Source: Heliocybe sulcata | Lineage: Eukaryota > Basidiomycota > Agaricomycetes > Gloeophyllales > Gloeophyllaceae | DNA: 64,000 bases | NCBI GenBank assembly: GCA_004369045.1 | Contig: ML213519.1 | Location: 229,060-293,059, forward strand | Direction: 5' to 3' | Shown here: in pieces, positions 36,029-49,149 of the stretch | Layout: the number at the start of each line of letters is the position of its first letter | How positions within the stretch are numbered: the stretch's first letter is position 1 | The notes under the pieces: generated by a model | Database searches by the model: none | What the model was told of the DNA's origin: nothing | Seen by the model: the letters and a program-made list of their open reading frames with translations, nothing else | Made by a program: the position numbers and the translations under genes

Positions 36029-36882
36029 ATGTCCCCCCACTTCTGTTGCTGCCTCCCCATCCGTCTTGGAGCGTTCTTGATATCGTTCATCCAGTTCGGT
36101 CTCAACGGCATCATTGCGGCCCTTATCTGGATCGCTGTAGCGGGAAATCGCGACCGTAAGTTCCTATTGTTGTTCCTGCTCCGCGATGTTCGTGACTGAC
36201 TCAAGTACTCAGACCACTTCCTGGATACCAAGGATATGTATCGGGACACAATCGTCCAAGGCGTTCTCTTCAGTCTGATGGCCGCGGTGGCATTGGGAGC
36301 GTAGGTGCAATTATTGCCCAACTCAATCACGAAGACCGATCCCGAACCATTCCTTAGGTTTATTGGATCCATCCGCAACCGATCTGGGTGGATGGTGCCC
36401 TATTCGATCATTACTGGTGTTTTATTAGTCGCCAGGACCGTGGTCGCTGTCCTGAACATCATCACCATCGCCCGAGAGCCAGACTCCGAACTGATCTCCC
36501 AATGCGTCAACGACCAACCCAACAACCAGCAGAACACGGACTTCTGCCATAAAAACTACAAATGGATTAAGGCGCTGGCCATTATCATCTTCATCGTACC
36601 CCTGCTTGTCGAGACCTGTTAGTGCTACTCCCCTTTCGTTCCTCTGTACGCGCACTAATAGAGTCAACCGTTACAGATGCACTCTGGATCATCCACCAGT
36701 ATGGCGAGAAGTTGGAGGACAAAGAGGAAGAAGCTGGCTGGTCGAAGTCACAGGCCTACTCCATGTCCACCGGTCCCTACGCTACAGTCGGGCGTGGTAG
36801 TCAAGAGGGCCTAACGAACGCACCGTATAACTATCCATACAGCGACGGCGCTCACTCCTTCGGTAACAAGCCCGACGCGTGA
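36029..36882 (+). CDS. Small four-pass membrane protein of unknown function, 226 aa
   Basis: Four exons: 36029-36155, 36213-36300, 36358-36617, 36677-36882, total 681 bases, stop TGA 36880-36882. The N-terminus has a Cys cluster (FCCCLPIRLGAF) leading into the first membrane segment (about 11-36). Others lie near IVQGVLFSLMAAVALGAF, SIITGVLLVARTVVAVL and IKALAIIIFIVPLLVETC. A Cys- and Asn-containing loop (CVNDQPNNQQNTDFC) sits between segments three and four. The C-terminal tail is cytosol-like, Ser/Tyr/Gly-rich. The plan resembles fungal tetraspan membrane proteins, without a family name I can give. Confidence 0.85.
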
Positions 36883-37266
36883 TGCCACGACTTTGGACTT
36901 GCCGGGGAGACTGCAGTATCTGCCGTTCCACAGATGCGCTGGCCTAATGCTGAGTGGAAGGGACTTTTGTACAGGGAGGTCGCATAGTAAGGTTACAGAG
37001 AATGGACTGATATTCAATATCATACTCGCATTAACGACCATCGTGGATTGCGTGCCATACTTGTGGATTGTTTGATTTGTAGCCTGTCTTCGTTATTTAT
37101 CCATAAAACTGGCGCGTGTGGGGAAAGTAAGTCGACGTATGATTGTCAGGTTGTCAGTATACAGATGTTGCCAAACCAGGGATATATGTGAATCCGATGA
37201 AGGCAAGGACCTCCGTTAAGTAGTCTATATGTGCTCCGCCAATCCAAATTACACGAAGAAGACAGC
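36883..37266. other. Intergenic between converging genes
   Basis: No gene seen; holds the 3' ends of two convergent transcription units. Confidence 0.5.
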
Positions 37267-39410
37267 TCAAACATACTCCCAAATCTCAACCCGCCCCCCA
37301 TTCCGTCCAACCACAATCCTCCCTCCCTCCTCATCAAGCCCAAGGTGCATCCACTCGTCCGCTCCTCCTCGCCCAGCACCGGTGACCACAACTCCGCCCA
37401 TATTCGCCACTTCATCATCGTCCTCGCTCTTCCGAGACGCCCCAGCATCACGGATGCCGAAAGTCATAGACGCCGTCTGTGCCGGGGGAACCTGGCGCGT
37501 GGCCGAAGCAAACGAAGAGCCCAGCGTCGACGGCGGGTTGTCAATCACGTTCACATCGGCGGCCTCGGCGTCAGCATCATGGCCTGCCACCTCACTCGTT
37601 CCTACCAGTCGTCCTTCCGGATCCGTCATGGACACACCGCGACTGGGACCAGAACCAGACGGCACAACAACCCTCCCCGCTATCCGCTGCCCAAGCTCCC
37701 CGCTCACACCCCACATTTCTGTCTGCGTGTCCAGCCACAGTGCAGTGCCCCACTCGCCCAAGACCATATCGCTCGGCGCGAACAAACGCACGGTGCTCGA
37801 CAATGACGAGACGAGCGTGGGCGTCTGGTCTGGGGTAGCGAGGTACGGCAGGTCCGTGAGCGGGTTAAGTAAGGATGGGAAGAGGGTGTGGGTTTTGGTC
37901 GTGATGGGAGACGCAGACGGCGGGACAGTGAGACTTTTCGGGCCGGGGATGTAGGACGGGTTAGGATGCAGCACGAAATGGTGTAGGAGGTTAACGGGCC
38001 AGGGGAACCAGCTGTCGAATCTCATGAATAGGTGCATTGTGGTCGGCTCGTATTGTCTGCCTTTCCCCTTGGCAGTGGTGGCCGAGGTGTTCAGTCGGCT
38101 GGTGTAGCGCTGTCTAGACTTCATTTGGAAGGACACTGATACTGAGTCAATTCGCCATTGCCACTTGTGCAATACTACCGGGTGCACAACTTGAAGGCCA
38201 CTGTCCGGGCTAACAAGCGGAGGTGACGATGATGGAGAGGACATAGATGGGGAAGATGACGAATGAGGGAGCATATACACCTCCAGCGAAATCGTGCGGA
38301 ATAGGATGAGGAAGTTGGTATCTTCTAGAAATACGGCATTGACGCAGACACTTGGCTACGGTTTGAGCTGTCAGTCGTTGCATGTCGTGCGGTGAGTGAA
38401 CGATCGCGACGATACCTGGACAACTGTAGGGTCTCGCAATTCGTATAAGACCTTTCCCGTAGTAACATCCCATACTCTCACTGCATCTGATTCGTTTGTA
38501 CCGACAAGAAGAGATCCGTTGAAGATATGGAGACGCCTGCATCCCGGGAAATGATTCAGGTACTTGAAGGCATACTCAGGGTTCTGATCCGGAGAGTCGA
38601 GATCCAGGGCATGTATGAAAGTGGCCGGCCTGCTCAAGCAGCTCTCATTACCGGCGCGAACGCGGGAACAGCAGCCACCTACTGGACTGATTCATTCCCT
38701 TCTACTTTGCACGTTACGGACAGAACACCTGATGCATGTGGGTCACAGTTCACGGCGACGCTGACAATTTCTGTGAATCGTCGGACGGCCACACGCTTCG
38801 GGCCGCCAGATGCTTCCAGGTCCCAGCATTGCACAGTGTACCTTCGCCGTGAAAAATTGGTATGGCCAGTGACCGTGAGTAGATACCGATTTCCCCTTCC
38901 TGGCAGGAACCTAATAACAGCGCCTCTGAGCGTATCTCTCGATTCCTCTTCGGGCAAAGGAACAATCTCAGTGCGCTTGATTTTCCTGGGAGAAGGTGAC
39001 AACCAGTTCTTCCGCAAACGCAGAGCCCGGACGATCATATGTTCAAGGTCGGAGGCGGATAGTGAGGACATGTCGCGAGAGTAGAGCCCTGGGATAGGTA
39101 TGTCCATAGGTAGCACTTCGAAGAGCATGACATTGTACCAAACGGCGTGCATCCTAGTGAGAGTGTACATGGGCTTTGCGGTCTAATACAAGAAGGAATA
39201 CGAGAGCAAAATGACTGTTAGATTTGAGGTGGAATCCACAAAAGGGCAACGCAGGGCCTAATATATACGACTCACCGTCCTCAACGACAAGATATCAAGC
39301 ACAGACAAGTAGCTGAGCACGTGTAGAAGGATGTCGACCGGAAGGCTTGGGAACGAGAGATCTGTCCCATGCCCACCTGCGACTATCGTGTTGTCTTCGA
39401 CGCGCATCAT
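37267..39410 (-). CDS. F-box protein with beta-propeller-like C-terminal part, 645 aa
   Basis: Probable SCF ubiquitin-ligase adaptor. Four exons: 39276-39410, 38683-39182, 38416-38629, 37267-38355, total 1938 bases without a stop (stop 37267-37269). Start is one of two adjacent ATGs (39410 or 39407). The F-box reads FPSLPVDILLHVLSYLSVLD, closing in exon 2 with MYTLTRMHAVWYNV. Later sections look like degenerate WD-type blades (YTVQCWDLEA, VRVWDVTTGKVLYEL, GRNGGRVEIWEYV). This F-box plus propeller-like plan is frequent in Agaricomycetes. It is divergent from the G-patch gene, 336 bases apart. Confidence 0.85.
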
Positions 39411-39746
39411 GCTATTCCTCGGTGTCGCCAGTCAGATTCGCCCAGTGAAAGACCTTTCGCAAATACAAGATATGGGTATAATGCGTTCGATTGTAATCCG
39501 TCGGCCTTCGGGCTTGCTGAAATTCAAGATTCGCTGGAGGTCGCCCGCCTCGATAAGCAGGGTATTCGTATCAAGACAAGGTATATGCAGGACCGACACA
39601 AAAGAGCAGCAACCTGTGAGCGCTAACTTCCGCGGCTGTGGCCAGCGCAGACGTGAGGATTCAAGCTCACGAGCGTCTCGAACGCTTGAGCCGGCGAGGA
39701 GGCGGCCCGGCCAGCGCCATCCAGCGCTTTCTCCTGAACCACCAGC
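39411..39746. promoter_or_regulatory. Divergent promoter between F-box and G-patch genes
   Basis: The 336 bases between two start codons in opposite directions must serve both genes. No TATA box stands out. Confidence 0.5.
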
Positions 39747-42700
39747 ATGCACACCAGCAAGCTCAAACGGAAGCTCAATGACTTGGGCGTGAACGCGTCT
39801 AGCTCGAAAGCAACAGAGAACTTTTGTTTGGTACGTCAACCTTGATTTCAAAGGAGAGTATTCTGATCCGGCAACTGCAGATTGGGACACCGCTCCCACC
39901 GCTCGAGAAACGAGATGCGGGCGAGTTCGTGCCGTTGTGGAAGCAGGAGGTATGTCGCTCCTTCTGCTCTTGAGTAATTGAGGCATGAATATGCGCAGGT
40001 GAGGGACGAGAAGGGCCGGAGGAGATTGCACGGCGCATTCACAGGAGGCTTTTCCGCTGGTTACTTCAACTCTGTAGGATCGAAAGAAGGTGTGTATACC
40101 AATTACACTATACGGAACTACTCCTAACAGCTACCATAAGGATGGGCTCCATCCACCTTCGTCTCATCGCGATCCGATAGGGCGAAGCAGAAGCAAGCCC
40201 GCCCGGAGGATTTCATGGACGATGAGGACCTCCGAGAGATCCGAGAGAGCCGCAAGCTCGTCGACGAGAACGAAGAGATGGACCTGGTTGGGGGCACCCA
40301 GGCTGAGCTGAAGCGCCGCGCGGGTGCCGGTGAGGTCGAGAAAGAGTACGCATATACCTTACGCACATCGTTTGGTCCCTGCCACTCTGTGACTCGCATT
40401 GCAGTTCCATAGCGTTCAAGCTCGAGGAGGCGCTGCTCCCTCCACCCAAGGATTCTGTCGGGGCGAAGATACTCAAGAAGATGGGATGGCGCCCGGGTCA
40501 GGGTGTAGGTCCCCGCCTGACTTGGAGGCAGCGGAAGATGCAGGAAATTCAGTTTGCGGGCGGGGACCCTTCGACGTTGAACGAAGAGGACGAAGCTGAG
40601 GAGGCAAAGAAGCACATGTACCCGCCCCGGGATACGCCACTCGTCCTGCCGCCACGGAAAGAAGATACCCATGGCCTAGGATATGTCGCAGGCATGAAGT
40701 TGGGTGACATTGTGAGCGGACAGGAAGATGGAGGGCGACAGGGCCCGCAGATATCGGGTCTGTTGTGTCTTCCGCATTATCTGACTTGTGTCATCTGATG
40801 TCCGTCGTTCAGCCGGATTCGGTTTGGGTGCTCTCAATGATGCCGAGGACGAAGACATGGATATCTATGACACGGAGATGAGAAGTGGGCGGGCACGTAC
40901 GGCATACGACATTCTTGATGCTGACGACGAACCGACTTCGAGGTACCCGCGACCTGCTGAGGGTGTCACAGCGAGTACAGTACGTCTCACTCTAATGATT
41001 TGTTTTCTTTGTTCTTAGTCCTGTTAAAGGCTGCTGAGTCCCGCCAATCCTTCCGCGACGGTACCCTTGTCCTCCCCGGCTTCGTCATCGTCGACGAGCC
41101 TCTCATCGAAGACCGATGGTGATTGTTGGGTACCGTCAGGTGGTTATTCTCCATTGACGAGTTGCTTTACTGCAGGTATCCGATTCCGGATGTCCCAAAG
41201 GGATGGAAACCGGACCCACGAAGAGTGTGGCAGAAGAACAAGGAGAACCGGGAGAAGGAGCAACAGGTGCAGGAGCTTCCCAAGCCTGCTACGCATCAGC
41301 AATGGAAGGCGGGGATCACACCGGGGCAGGTTCGTACAGTGCTCAGGCTAGCAGCGAGGATGCGTGCTTACGAAAGGTTAGAGAGGGAACCTCCTCGGGG
41401 AGACGCCGATTAAGGCCGCTCCTCGATCGGTCTTCGAATACATGTCTCAGAAAGACAGGGAACGACTACAGAACATATCTAGCAATCTCTCTACACCTCC
41501 TGAAGCTCCAAAGGTCCAGTCCCAGGAACCTCCTCCCCCGCCTTCTAGCACCCCTCGTGTAGAACCATGGATAGCCAAAGCAGCACTGCAAGGCTTTCAG
41601 CCTTTCACCAATGACCCGGTCAAACAATCACGGTACACGACCTTCCTGAAAGCGCAAGCCGAACCGGACGCACCGCTCCCCCAATTGACGCCTCTTCCCA
41701 GTCAGCAACCTGATGTGTTCCGGAAGGAGCTGGAGGACTATGCAAAGGCAGCGGTGGTGTTTAAGCCGCTGTCCGCTGCTATGGCTGGGAGGTTTACGTC
41801 TGCAGCGGTGGTGGAGATGGGGCCGCAGGTGAATGAGGGTTTGCACACGCCTGCATTCGAGCCTGAAAAGGAGGAGGCTGATGAAGGGAAGGGCAAGGAG
41901 GAGCCGGAGGACGAGAGCCCGAAGGCTCACGCTGCAAGGATGGGCATGTATGGGCTCATGACGAGGGAGGTCACGGCCTGGATGCCGGCAAGACTGCTTT
42001 GCAAGCGGTTTGGGGTGAAGGAGCCGATTCCGGAACCTGTGGAGGGTGAAGCGGGGCCGCCACCGGCTGCTGCAGGGGCTGGGACGAACGTGAATAAATG
42101 GACACCAGAGGCGGCATTGGCTGAGGCTTCTGGGTTCACACCGACTGGCGCTGAGGGGAGTAACGCAGGGGCCTCAACCACAGCTGCTGGCTATACCTCC
42201 CTCAACGAGAACCAGTCTCAAGGCACAGGCGGCGTCAAGAGCCTGGACCATGTGGGGCTTGGCGAGGATGAGACGCAGGGCGCGGATATATTGACGTACG
42301 AGCGGCCGTCCATGGATGTCTTCAAGGCTATATTCGCAAGTGATGACGAGGATAGTGATGATGAGGAGATGAAGGATGAGGAAGATGAGAAGATGGACGT
42401 GGATATGTCGTCTCCTCTTGCTGTCAAGCAAGAAGAGTCCACGCCGGGGCACCTTGTCGAGGCGGCCAGTACAACCAACTACAAGCCGACCGTGGCTGGC
42501 GTTAAAGAAGACATCGACCTCGCGACCTTCAAGCCCACCTTCGTCCCACGCTCAGAATCAAAGAAGGCGAAGGCGAAGGACAAGGAGAGAAAAGAGAAGA
42601 AGAAAAAAACGAAGACGCTCGTGTCGTTCGAAACGGAGGAGGATGGCGGGTATGACGTCCCTCTTCCTCCGAGAGGAAAGGATAAGGACAAGGAGCGCGC

Positions 42701-42896
42701 TAAGAAGAAGAGGAAGGATAAGAAGGACGACGCGGGCGAGGACAATGATAGTATGTGGGTGGAGAAGCCCGCGCCAGAGGTCGTCAAAGCCCTCGATACT
42801 TCGTCCGCTTACCTTGTCGAGGATCCTGCGGATACTGCGACAGGCGGTGAAGTAGGTCCTCCACGAGGACGCAAGCGTGCCGTGGATTTTATGTAG
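39747..42896 (+). CDS. G-patch domain RNA-processing protein (GPATCH1/TGH type), 908 aa
   Basis: Nuclear protein linked to pre-mRNA splicing in animals, plants and fungi. Nine exons: 39747-39830, 39881-39949, 39999-40089, 40141-40345, 40405-40757, 40813-40979, 41030-41118, 41176-41329, 41382-42896, total 2727 bases. The N-terminus matches the DUF1604 region of the family ([21 protein letters not shown], then [20 protein letters not shown] and [14 protein letters not shown]). The G-patch follows with [18 protein letters not shown], a helicase-activating motif. The C-terminal third is acidic then Lys-rich ([15 protein letters not shown]). Its stop lies 38 bases from the stop of the convergent MAK11-like gene. 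Confidence 0.92.
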
Positions 42897-42934
42897 GATC
42901 TATGGTGAATGCAATATAATAATGCAGTATGCTT

Positions 42935-44517
42935 TTAATCCTCCTCGACATCGCTTGCTGAATTATCCTCGCCGTCCTCTTCCTCGTCTGCATCCAACTC
43001 TTGCGGCGCCCATTCTTCCTCCCGCTGGCCTTCCTCCTCTTCTTCCCTCGCTCTCTTTCCAATGCCAGGTGGACTCTGAACCTCTCCCTCGCCGAGCGCC
43101 ATGCAGGTCAGCCTGCTGCCCTTCGTGTCGTATTCCGCGACCGCTTGGATGACGGTCACGTTGTGTTTATTTAGTGACGCTTGAGATAGCGAGGACTCGA
43201 GATCGTACACGAGGACCTTCCCGTCCGAGGAGATCGTGCTGGCGACGGTGGTAGATTTTCGCGTGGACGGTGGTGGGAGGGAGATGCGGAGGGTGTCTAC
43301 GGCTTTTACTCTGCGAGTAACGGTCAGCGCGGCACAAGGATGGATCAATCCGCTCGTACCTATTTGAGTGACCCGTCATTTCGGCTACAATAGAGGGCAC
43401 CTCTTTCTTCGAGGCAGTGGCGACATCGTACAGTGAAACCTTTTTGTCTTCTGCGGCGACGAGCAGGAACTCCGTCTGGTTGTCTGCCTGCACGCTGCAT
43501 TTGCAGAACTTGACGTCGTGCACACGCGAGGGATGCGTGATGCTGCACAGCAATGACATATCCTACGGCGCGGTGAGACGTGATTTAACAATGGAGGGAG
43601 AGGATACGGACATACAGTAGCGTATACGTCTATTGTCTTCTGAGCTTGTACGACGAACATGCTACCATCTGAGGACCATTGCACGATCTCGCCCTCTATA
43701 TAGGACACTGTCAGAGGTGCCATTCCATGAATATTGCCACAGCGGTTACCTTTCCCGAGCTTCACACTGGCGCTTCCCTTGCCGCGCATGAGGTCCCACA
43801 TCCTGAGTGTCCTGTCTCTCCCGACACTCAGTCCGACCTTGCCTGAGGGATGTACGGCGAACGAGTTGACGCGGCCCTTGTGGCCTTTTAGAGTGCGCAG
43901 GACGGCCCAGTCTCTGGTGTGGAACAGCGAAAGCATGCCGTCCTCCGAAGCAGACATGAGGTGCGAGCGTGAAGGGAACGTCAATTGTGTTATCGATCCT
44001 ACATATCGTCGTTAATTGACGGAGGTAGGATTGAAGTTCACCGGGGCTCACCTTCATGATGCATCAGCCCTCCAATTTCTTTCCGTCTCCGCAAATCCCA
44101 TACCTTGATTATTTCGTCCGCGCTACCCGTTGCTAGCCACTTGCCTCCGTCCGGAGATATTGAGATAGCCTTCACGCAAGATACGTGCGCGGGGAACGCG
44201 AATATCGGTTTGAGGGTGTATTCCAAGCCCTCGGATTCATCGAAGGAAGTCGAACCCTCCAGCCCGTATAAAAGCTTCTCGTAGGAGCCTGCTACAATTT
44301 TGAATGTCATAGGCAGCTTTGACTCTGGCTTGTCTGCAGCCGGTGGTTTCAATTCCTTCGAGGATACAGTTTCCTTTGCCTTGCCCTTTGCAGCGGACTT
44401 TGCTTTCGGTGGAGCGGGTGATTCGCGCCGTCTCCTAGCATTTAGACCTTTCCCATCTATCTTTTGTTTCTTGGACGGTCGAACAGCGTTTTGTGTTGCT
44501 TGGGCTGAAGGAGACAT
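42935..44517 (-). CDS. MAK11: MAK11-like WD40 protein of 60S ribosome assembly, 457 aa
   Basis: Orthologue type of yeast Mak11 and human PAK1IP1, nucleolar WD40 proteins needed for 60S subunit maturation. Five exons: 44052-44517, 43750-43998, 43616-43695, 43360-43562, 42935-43310, total 1374 bases. A basic nuclear-localising N-terminus (SKKQKIDGKGLNARRRRE) precedes propeller blades: FKIVAGSYEKLLYGLE, LATGSADEIIKVWDL, LMSASEDGMLSLFHT, GLSVGRDRTLRMWDL, LLVAAEDKKVSLYDV. The family's diagnostic opening (IVAGSYE..LYG) and GKVGLSVGRDRTLRMWDL are present. The acidic tail (EEEDGEDNSASDVEED) fits. Symbol by motif similarity only. Confidence 0.9.
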
Positions 44518-46092
44518 TTAGACTGCAAGCGGAGAGGATAAGTTTCATTACAAGTGCGATCAAAACATATCCTTCCAAAGCAAACTTCCCACGGATTGTC
44601 CCCGCCACCAATCCAATCGCGAGCGCCCCCTTCTAAGTTGGACTTGTTGCAATACTGACCGACGTGCCAACCGACAGAACGCGGTATAAATACGGGAATA
44701 ATCGTGTCTTTCTCCTCTTATTCAACCATACTGCGGTGTTTTGCGCGGCATGTGTCCGAGTCTCTTCAGTCCTCTTCGCATTGAGGTCGAGCTCTCCCTT
44801 CCGGCCCTCCTCCTGGAGCCGAGTCTCCTTCTTCGAGTCTACACCACCTTGGGCTTCATTGATATGCCAAGGGGGGTTAAGTCTCTGACTCTCAAGAGGC
44901 TCGCAGACTGTTAAGACGAAGACACTGTTCGGTCTGTTGGTCGGACTAAATGCTGGACCTGCTCAGCGTCTGCAAGGTTGCACGCTACCTAGCATTCTTC
45001 CTCGCTGACGACATCCAATCCACGCGTCATCCGGCTTCTCAGTGGGCGACGTGCAAGCACTGGTATGGACTGCCTTAGTTCCTGGTGGTCCTTTCTCGAT
45101 ATCCGCGGTCGCCAGTGTCATACGACATCAGGCATCTCTTCAACGAGTCTCCAGCTCTGTTCTTGCTGCCCTTGACTGTTTCTGCTTATCCCTTCAGTTC
45201 TTGGAAGCTGCTAATGTCAGCCCTGGGCACTCTGAAAGACGATAACGAGGGCGACTCCTCGCTGTATGGGAAGACTCGATCCTGCTCGTTCGTGGCGCCG
45301 GCATGGTGGACGTCTCTGGTGGCTGCTATGACGGGATACACCCCATAACCGTGGAACTCGACCCATCCGAACTTCGGCCCCAGCTGTCCTGTTCTTACCG
45401 GGGCCCAAACTACCGCACTCCTTGACGAGACACATCTGGTCGCCCGGCTTGGTCCTATACCAAACACCCGTCCGCTCCTTCCATTCAAGCCCTGCCCTCT
45501 GCTTTCGCTCTACTAATGTTATCTGCGCCTCGCGTCTTCGTATCTATCACCTCTTTCTGCGTCTCTTGCTTTCGCGCAATACTGGATCTCATGTTTTCAT
45601 TCTCTACCTGGTTTTCGTGTGGTTATGTTCTTGCTCTCTGCTGCTCTCTCAAACTGCACTGCAAGCTGGTTCTCGCGGCTCCCTGCTCCAGGTGAACGTC
45701 CAGCAGCTGTGCTCTGGAAATGCACTCTCTCGCCAACTAGCATGGGCCTTATACACAGCGCCGGTCGCCTGCTCAAGGTGGGCTCTACAAGCTTGCTTTC
45801 CTTGGGATGCTGCACATATCATCGCCGCTTTCGCCGCACCCAAAATTCCATGGCACTGGGCTGCACTCATCAACTGTCCATGGAGCTCCGTGAATACGAG
45901 AGGTTCCAACGGGACTTTGGCACGGATTGGGACCAGTGGGCAAGCCCCGCTCGATTCACATTAATTTGGTATATACTCTAGCTATAACTGCACCACCTAA
46001 GGATCCCGCTCGAGAGCAATTAGCTTCTACAGAACATTGCAGCACATGCACATCCATTCTAGTGTCTATCGGTTACGCAGAACTCCTAACGA
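44518..46092. other. Intergenic, no gene supported
   Basis: Several plus-strand frames between 44664 and 45981 (up to 180 aa) are rich in Ser, Leu and Cys, lack domains, and overlap one another in different frames, as non-coding pyrimidine-rich DNA does. A transcribed non-coding region is possible but not shown. Confidence 0.45.
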
Positions 46093-48628
46093 TTAATGGT
46101 CGCTCGTATGCTTCGCGTACCGGCTCCAAGACCGGATCTTGGGTCCCCAGACATAGAAGATCCAGGGGACGAGTGAGAACAGGATCGACAGGAAGCCCAG
46201 CAAGCTTAAGGCCCAGTGGTTGCCTAGCCGCCTATCAGCCACATGCACACGTGGGTCAATAAGTGCGACGTACCGAGCTTCTCGAACATGGGCGCGGTCC
46301 ACATCACGGCGCCTCCGCAGGCCACGTACCGGATGAGCGTGAGCGACGAAAGGGCGGAGGCTGCGTAGGATTCGTATGCGTCGATGATGTACTGGTAGCT
46401 CGAGATGAAGCACGTTAAGATTCCTGTAATCGAGCGAATGTGAGTCTGTACCGCAACGAGCAAACGCAGAAACGACGCACCGGCTCCGAAGAGCGCTCCG
46501 CTGATAATCGCAGGCCACGGCCCGACAGGCTTATAACACGTCCACGCACTACATCACACACCCATCAGCTCACAGCTCATCTCTATCACAAACGCACTCA
46601 CAACCAAAACAAGCTAATTGGGAACAACCACGTTCCCCAAATCGCCAGGCCCAGCCTCGTCTCGGGCGGGGGCGGGCGGAACTTGATCTTCTCCGCCCGC
46701 TCGCCCTCGCCCGTCTTCTCGAGCTTCGCCTTTTCAGCTTCGAACTCTTCGAGATTGGCGTCCCACAGCTTCTTGTAGTGGCGGTAGGTGAACGGGGTGA
46801 GGGCGAGGATGAAGAGGAGCCCAACGGAGATGGGGATGAAGGTCAGGCCCAGCTGGCCGGCGTTGAAGTTGTATCTGCGCCGTTCCGCTCATGTTAACAT
46901 CAGGTCTCGAGGGGATGGAGGAAAGTGCTCACGGTGCAAAGATGAACGGATAGGCCTCAAAGTTTCCGAAGAGCACGGCATATACCACCGTCATGTATAG
47001 CGAGAACAGCAGCACAATGGGTTCGAGCACCGGAAGCACGAATGGCCGCGCCATTGTTGTCCAGAAGTCAGTCACGAACGAGACGTTGAGGCGGTGGCGT
47101 TCGGTCGGGGAGAGATAGGCCGGGTTGCCACTCGCTTTCCTTGCAGCAGCGGCTTTCATCTGCGAATAGAAGTCGTAAGGAAAAGTAGGCCACACTGTCC
47201 GAGATGGCTATACCTTGAGCAAAGCAGGCGCATACGTCTCCGGTAACCAGAGCGCCATCACGACCAGCAGCGCCAGGCCCCATATTGCTGTGATCCAGTC
47301 GCACCACCTGCAAAGCAAATCAAATTGAGCACCGAACACACGGGAGACAACGACGGATCGACCTGGTGAATGGGGCGGTTTCGGCGGCAGAGGGGAGTGG
47401 TGGGGGAGGGGGGGGGGTCAGCATTTGGGACTTATGCGTACTTGTATCCTAGCCGGGACTGCCCGACGAAGCCGCCGATGATGGGCCCCAGGACGGGGCC
47501 GAGAAACCCGCAGAAGGCGAAGACTGCGGAGAGGTTAGCGAGGACGAAGGGGGGCCGTGAAGCGCGGGCATGCTGACAAAACAAGAAGACGCGGTCTATT
47601 ACTTACATGGAAATGAAAACGTCCGCTCGAGCGGGCTCCACATGTCCGACAGTGTGCCTCCCTGAAAACAATCAGTGTCACGCCGGAGGTGTTTGCGTGT
47701 CTTTACTGACCGCATTACTCAGAACCGGCGAGCCAGCAACGCCCGCAAAGAACCTGAGGATGACGCGGGCTTCGATGGTATTGGAGAGGGCGGCGCCTCC
47801 TTCGAAAAGTACGAAGATGAGGAGGGTGACCTGGAGGATTGAATTGTCAGTGGGGTGAAGGGAGCAGGTGACAATATTGTGGCATGGAAATCTTGGGTCA
47901 CGTGCGAGAAGGCTAGCTTCTCGCGCATATACTTCACGTCCAAGCGCATACACCCCTCTCAAGCGCATATGCCCACTAAAACGAAGGGATGAAGCACTCA
48001 CAATATAAACCGGATTCCTCCCTCCAAGCTCACTCAACGGCGCAAAGAATGGGCTCGCAATTCCGAACCCGATCAAGAACATCGCCGTCTCGAGTGACAG
48101 CACTTCCTGCGAGACACCCAGCGCCGCCGAGGCGCTGTCTGCGGCAGACTGGTCGATGGACGCGGCCGCGCCTCCGATCAAGGCGATCTGGCCGACGAGG
48201 AAGGTGACCAGCCAGCGGCGCGTATCCGACCAGCTGTGCAGGGCAGGACAATCAGTGCAAGATTGGTAGGTAAATGAGCAGATGGATTTACTTGTGCGGG
48301 TTCTGGCACCACGAGGAATGAGAACGTTATGAAACACGAAGACGAAGAGATGGCGCACCTCGGGGTCCCCATGCGTCCAGGCTACCAGGTATGGGTCCTC
48401 CTTCTCCTGGGCTGACGTCTCGACTGGCTCCCTCGGGGCGCCGGGTATACTCTGCCTCTCCAGGTCCTCCTCGGGGTCCGCGATCTCCTCGTCTCGCGAC
48501 GGCACACGCGTCGGGCCTGCGTCCAGCGAGCTCGACGGCGAGGTCGAAGAGCTCCCTTGCTCGCGGTCGCGGGCTTTGAGGACGTCCGGGTGGGTGGCAA
48601 AGCGGCGGTATGCAAGGTAGCTTTGCAT
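46093..48628 (-). CDS. Major facilitator of the DHA1 drug/polyamine proton antiporter group
   Basis: Proton-coupled export of drugs, polyamines or similar compounds at the plasma membrane. Exon 1 is 48359-48628. An 11-base microexon, 48292-48302, rebuilds the group's hallmark DPENPHNWS across the junctions. Exon 3 is 48002-48233. Further exons carry the fungal DHA1 signatures LIFVLFEGGAALSNTIEARV, GGTLSDMWSPLERTFSFP, FLGPVLGPIIGGFVGQ and LPETYAPALLK. The last exons include FISSYQYIIDAYESYAASAL and LGNHWALSLLGFLSILFSLV (stop 46093-46095). The cytosolic N-terminus of about 80 residues is acidic and Ser-rich. Substrate not predictable. I did not fix the junctions between 46.3 and 47.9 kb to the base. 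Confidence 0.88.
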
Positions 48629-48984
48629 CTTTTCCTTGTCCTTGTCCTAAACACGAGCTCCAATAGTGCTGGAGAAAGAAGGAAGGGAGAGCTCGAGACT
48701 TTCTATACTCTAGGGACGAGATGAGGTAAGGGAGAAGGAACTCTCGCCGAGGCGGCTGTCCATCAGAGTGGTGCTTTATAACACCGAACGGAGCTCCTTC
48801 ATACGCGACCGGTGAATCATTTCTGTTGAGGTCGGCAAAAATAGACGGGCGATAACAGAAAGCGGCAGGGCTTGCCGTCTGTGGCCATTCCATGGATACC
48901 GCGGTGTTTCGCTCATTGCTGGTAATCCGCGGGAGGGCAAACTGCTCGATAGGTATACATACGAGCGACTGGATCGGAAGACAT

Positions 48985-49046
48985 GACCATGACAGTCGTC
49001 GATGGAACTTTGCACGACCATGACAGTCGTCGATGGAACTTTGCAC
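48985..49046. repeat. Two tandem copies of a 31-base unit
   Basis: The unit starting GACCATGACAGTCGTCGATG is present at 48985-49015 and 49016-49046 without a mismatch. It lies upstream of the DHA1 transporter start. It may be a simple replication-slippage duplication. Confidence 0.9.
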
Positions 49047-49149
49047 GGACGGATGGCGGTCCGGTGCCCCGGAACGCCGAGTGCGATGAATCCAGAAACT
49101 CAGATAACAGTAGAAATTAGATTTCTCGTCGTGCATCGACCCTTCCACA

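Noticed and set aside
39432-40031. 199-aa minus-strand frame
   Set aside because: Antisense to the start of the G-patch gene and the divergent promoter; no domain.
44664-45981. Plus-strand frames as a gene between MAK11-like and DHA1 genes
   Set aside because: No domain, no splice consistency, overlapping frames of similar length.
48327-49148. 273-aa minus-strand frame
   Set aside because: Runs out of frame across the real first exon of the DHA1 transporter and into its promoter.
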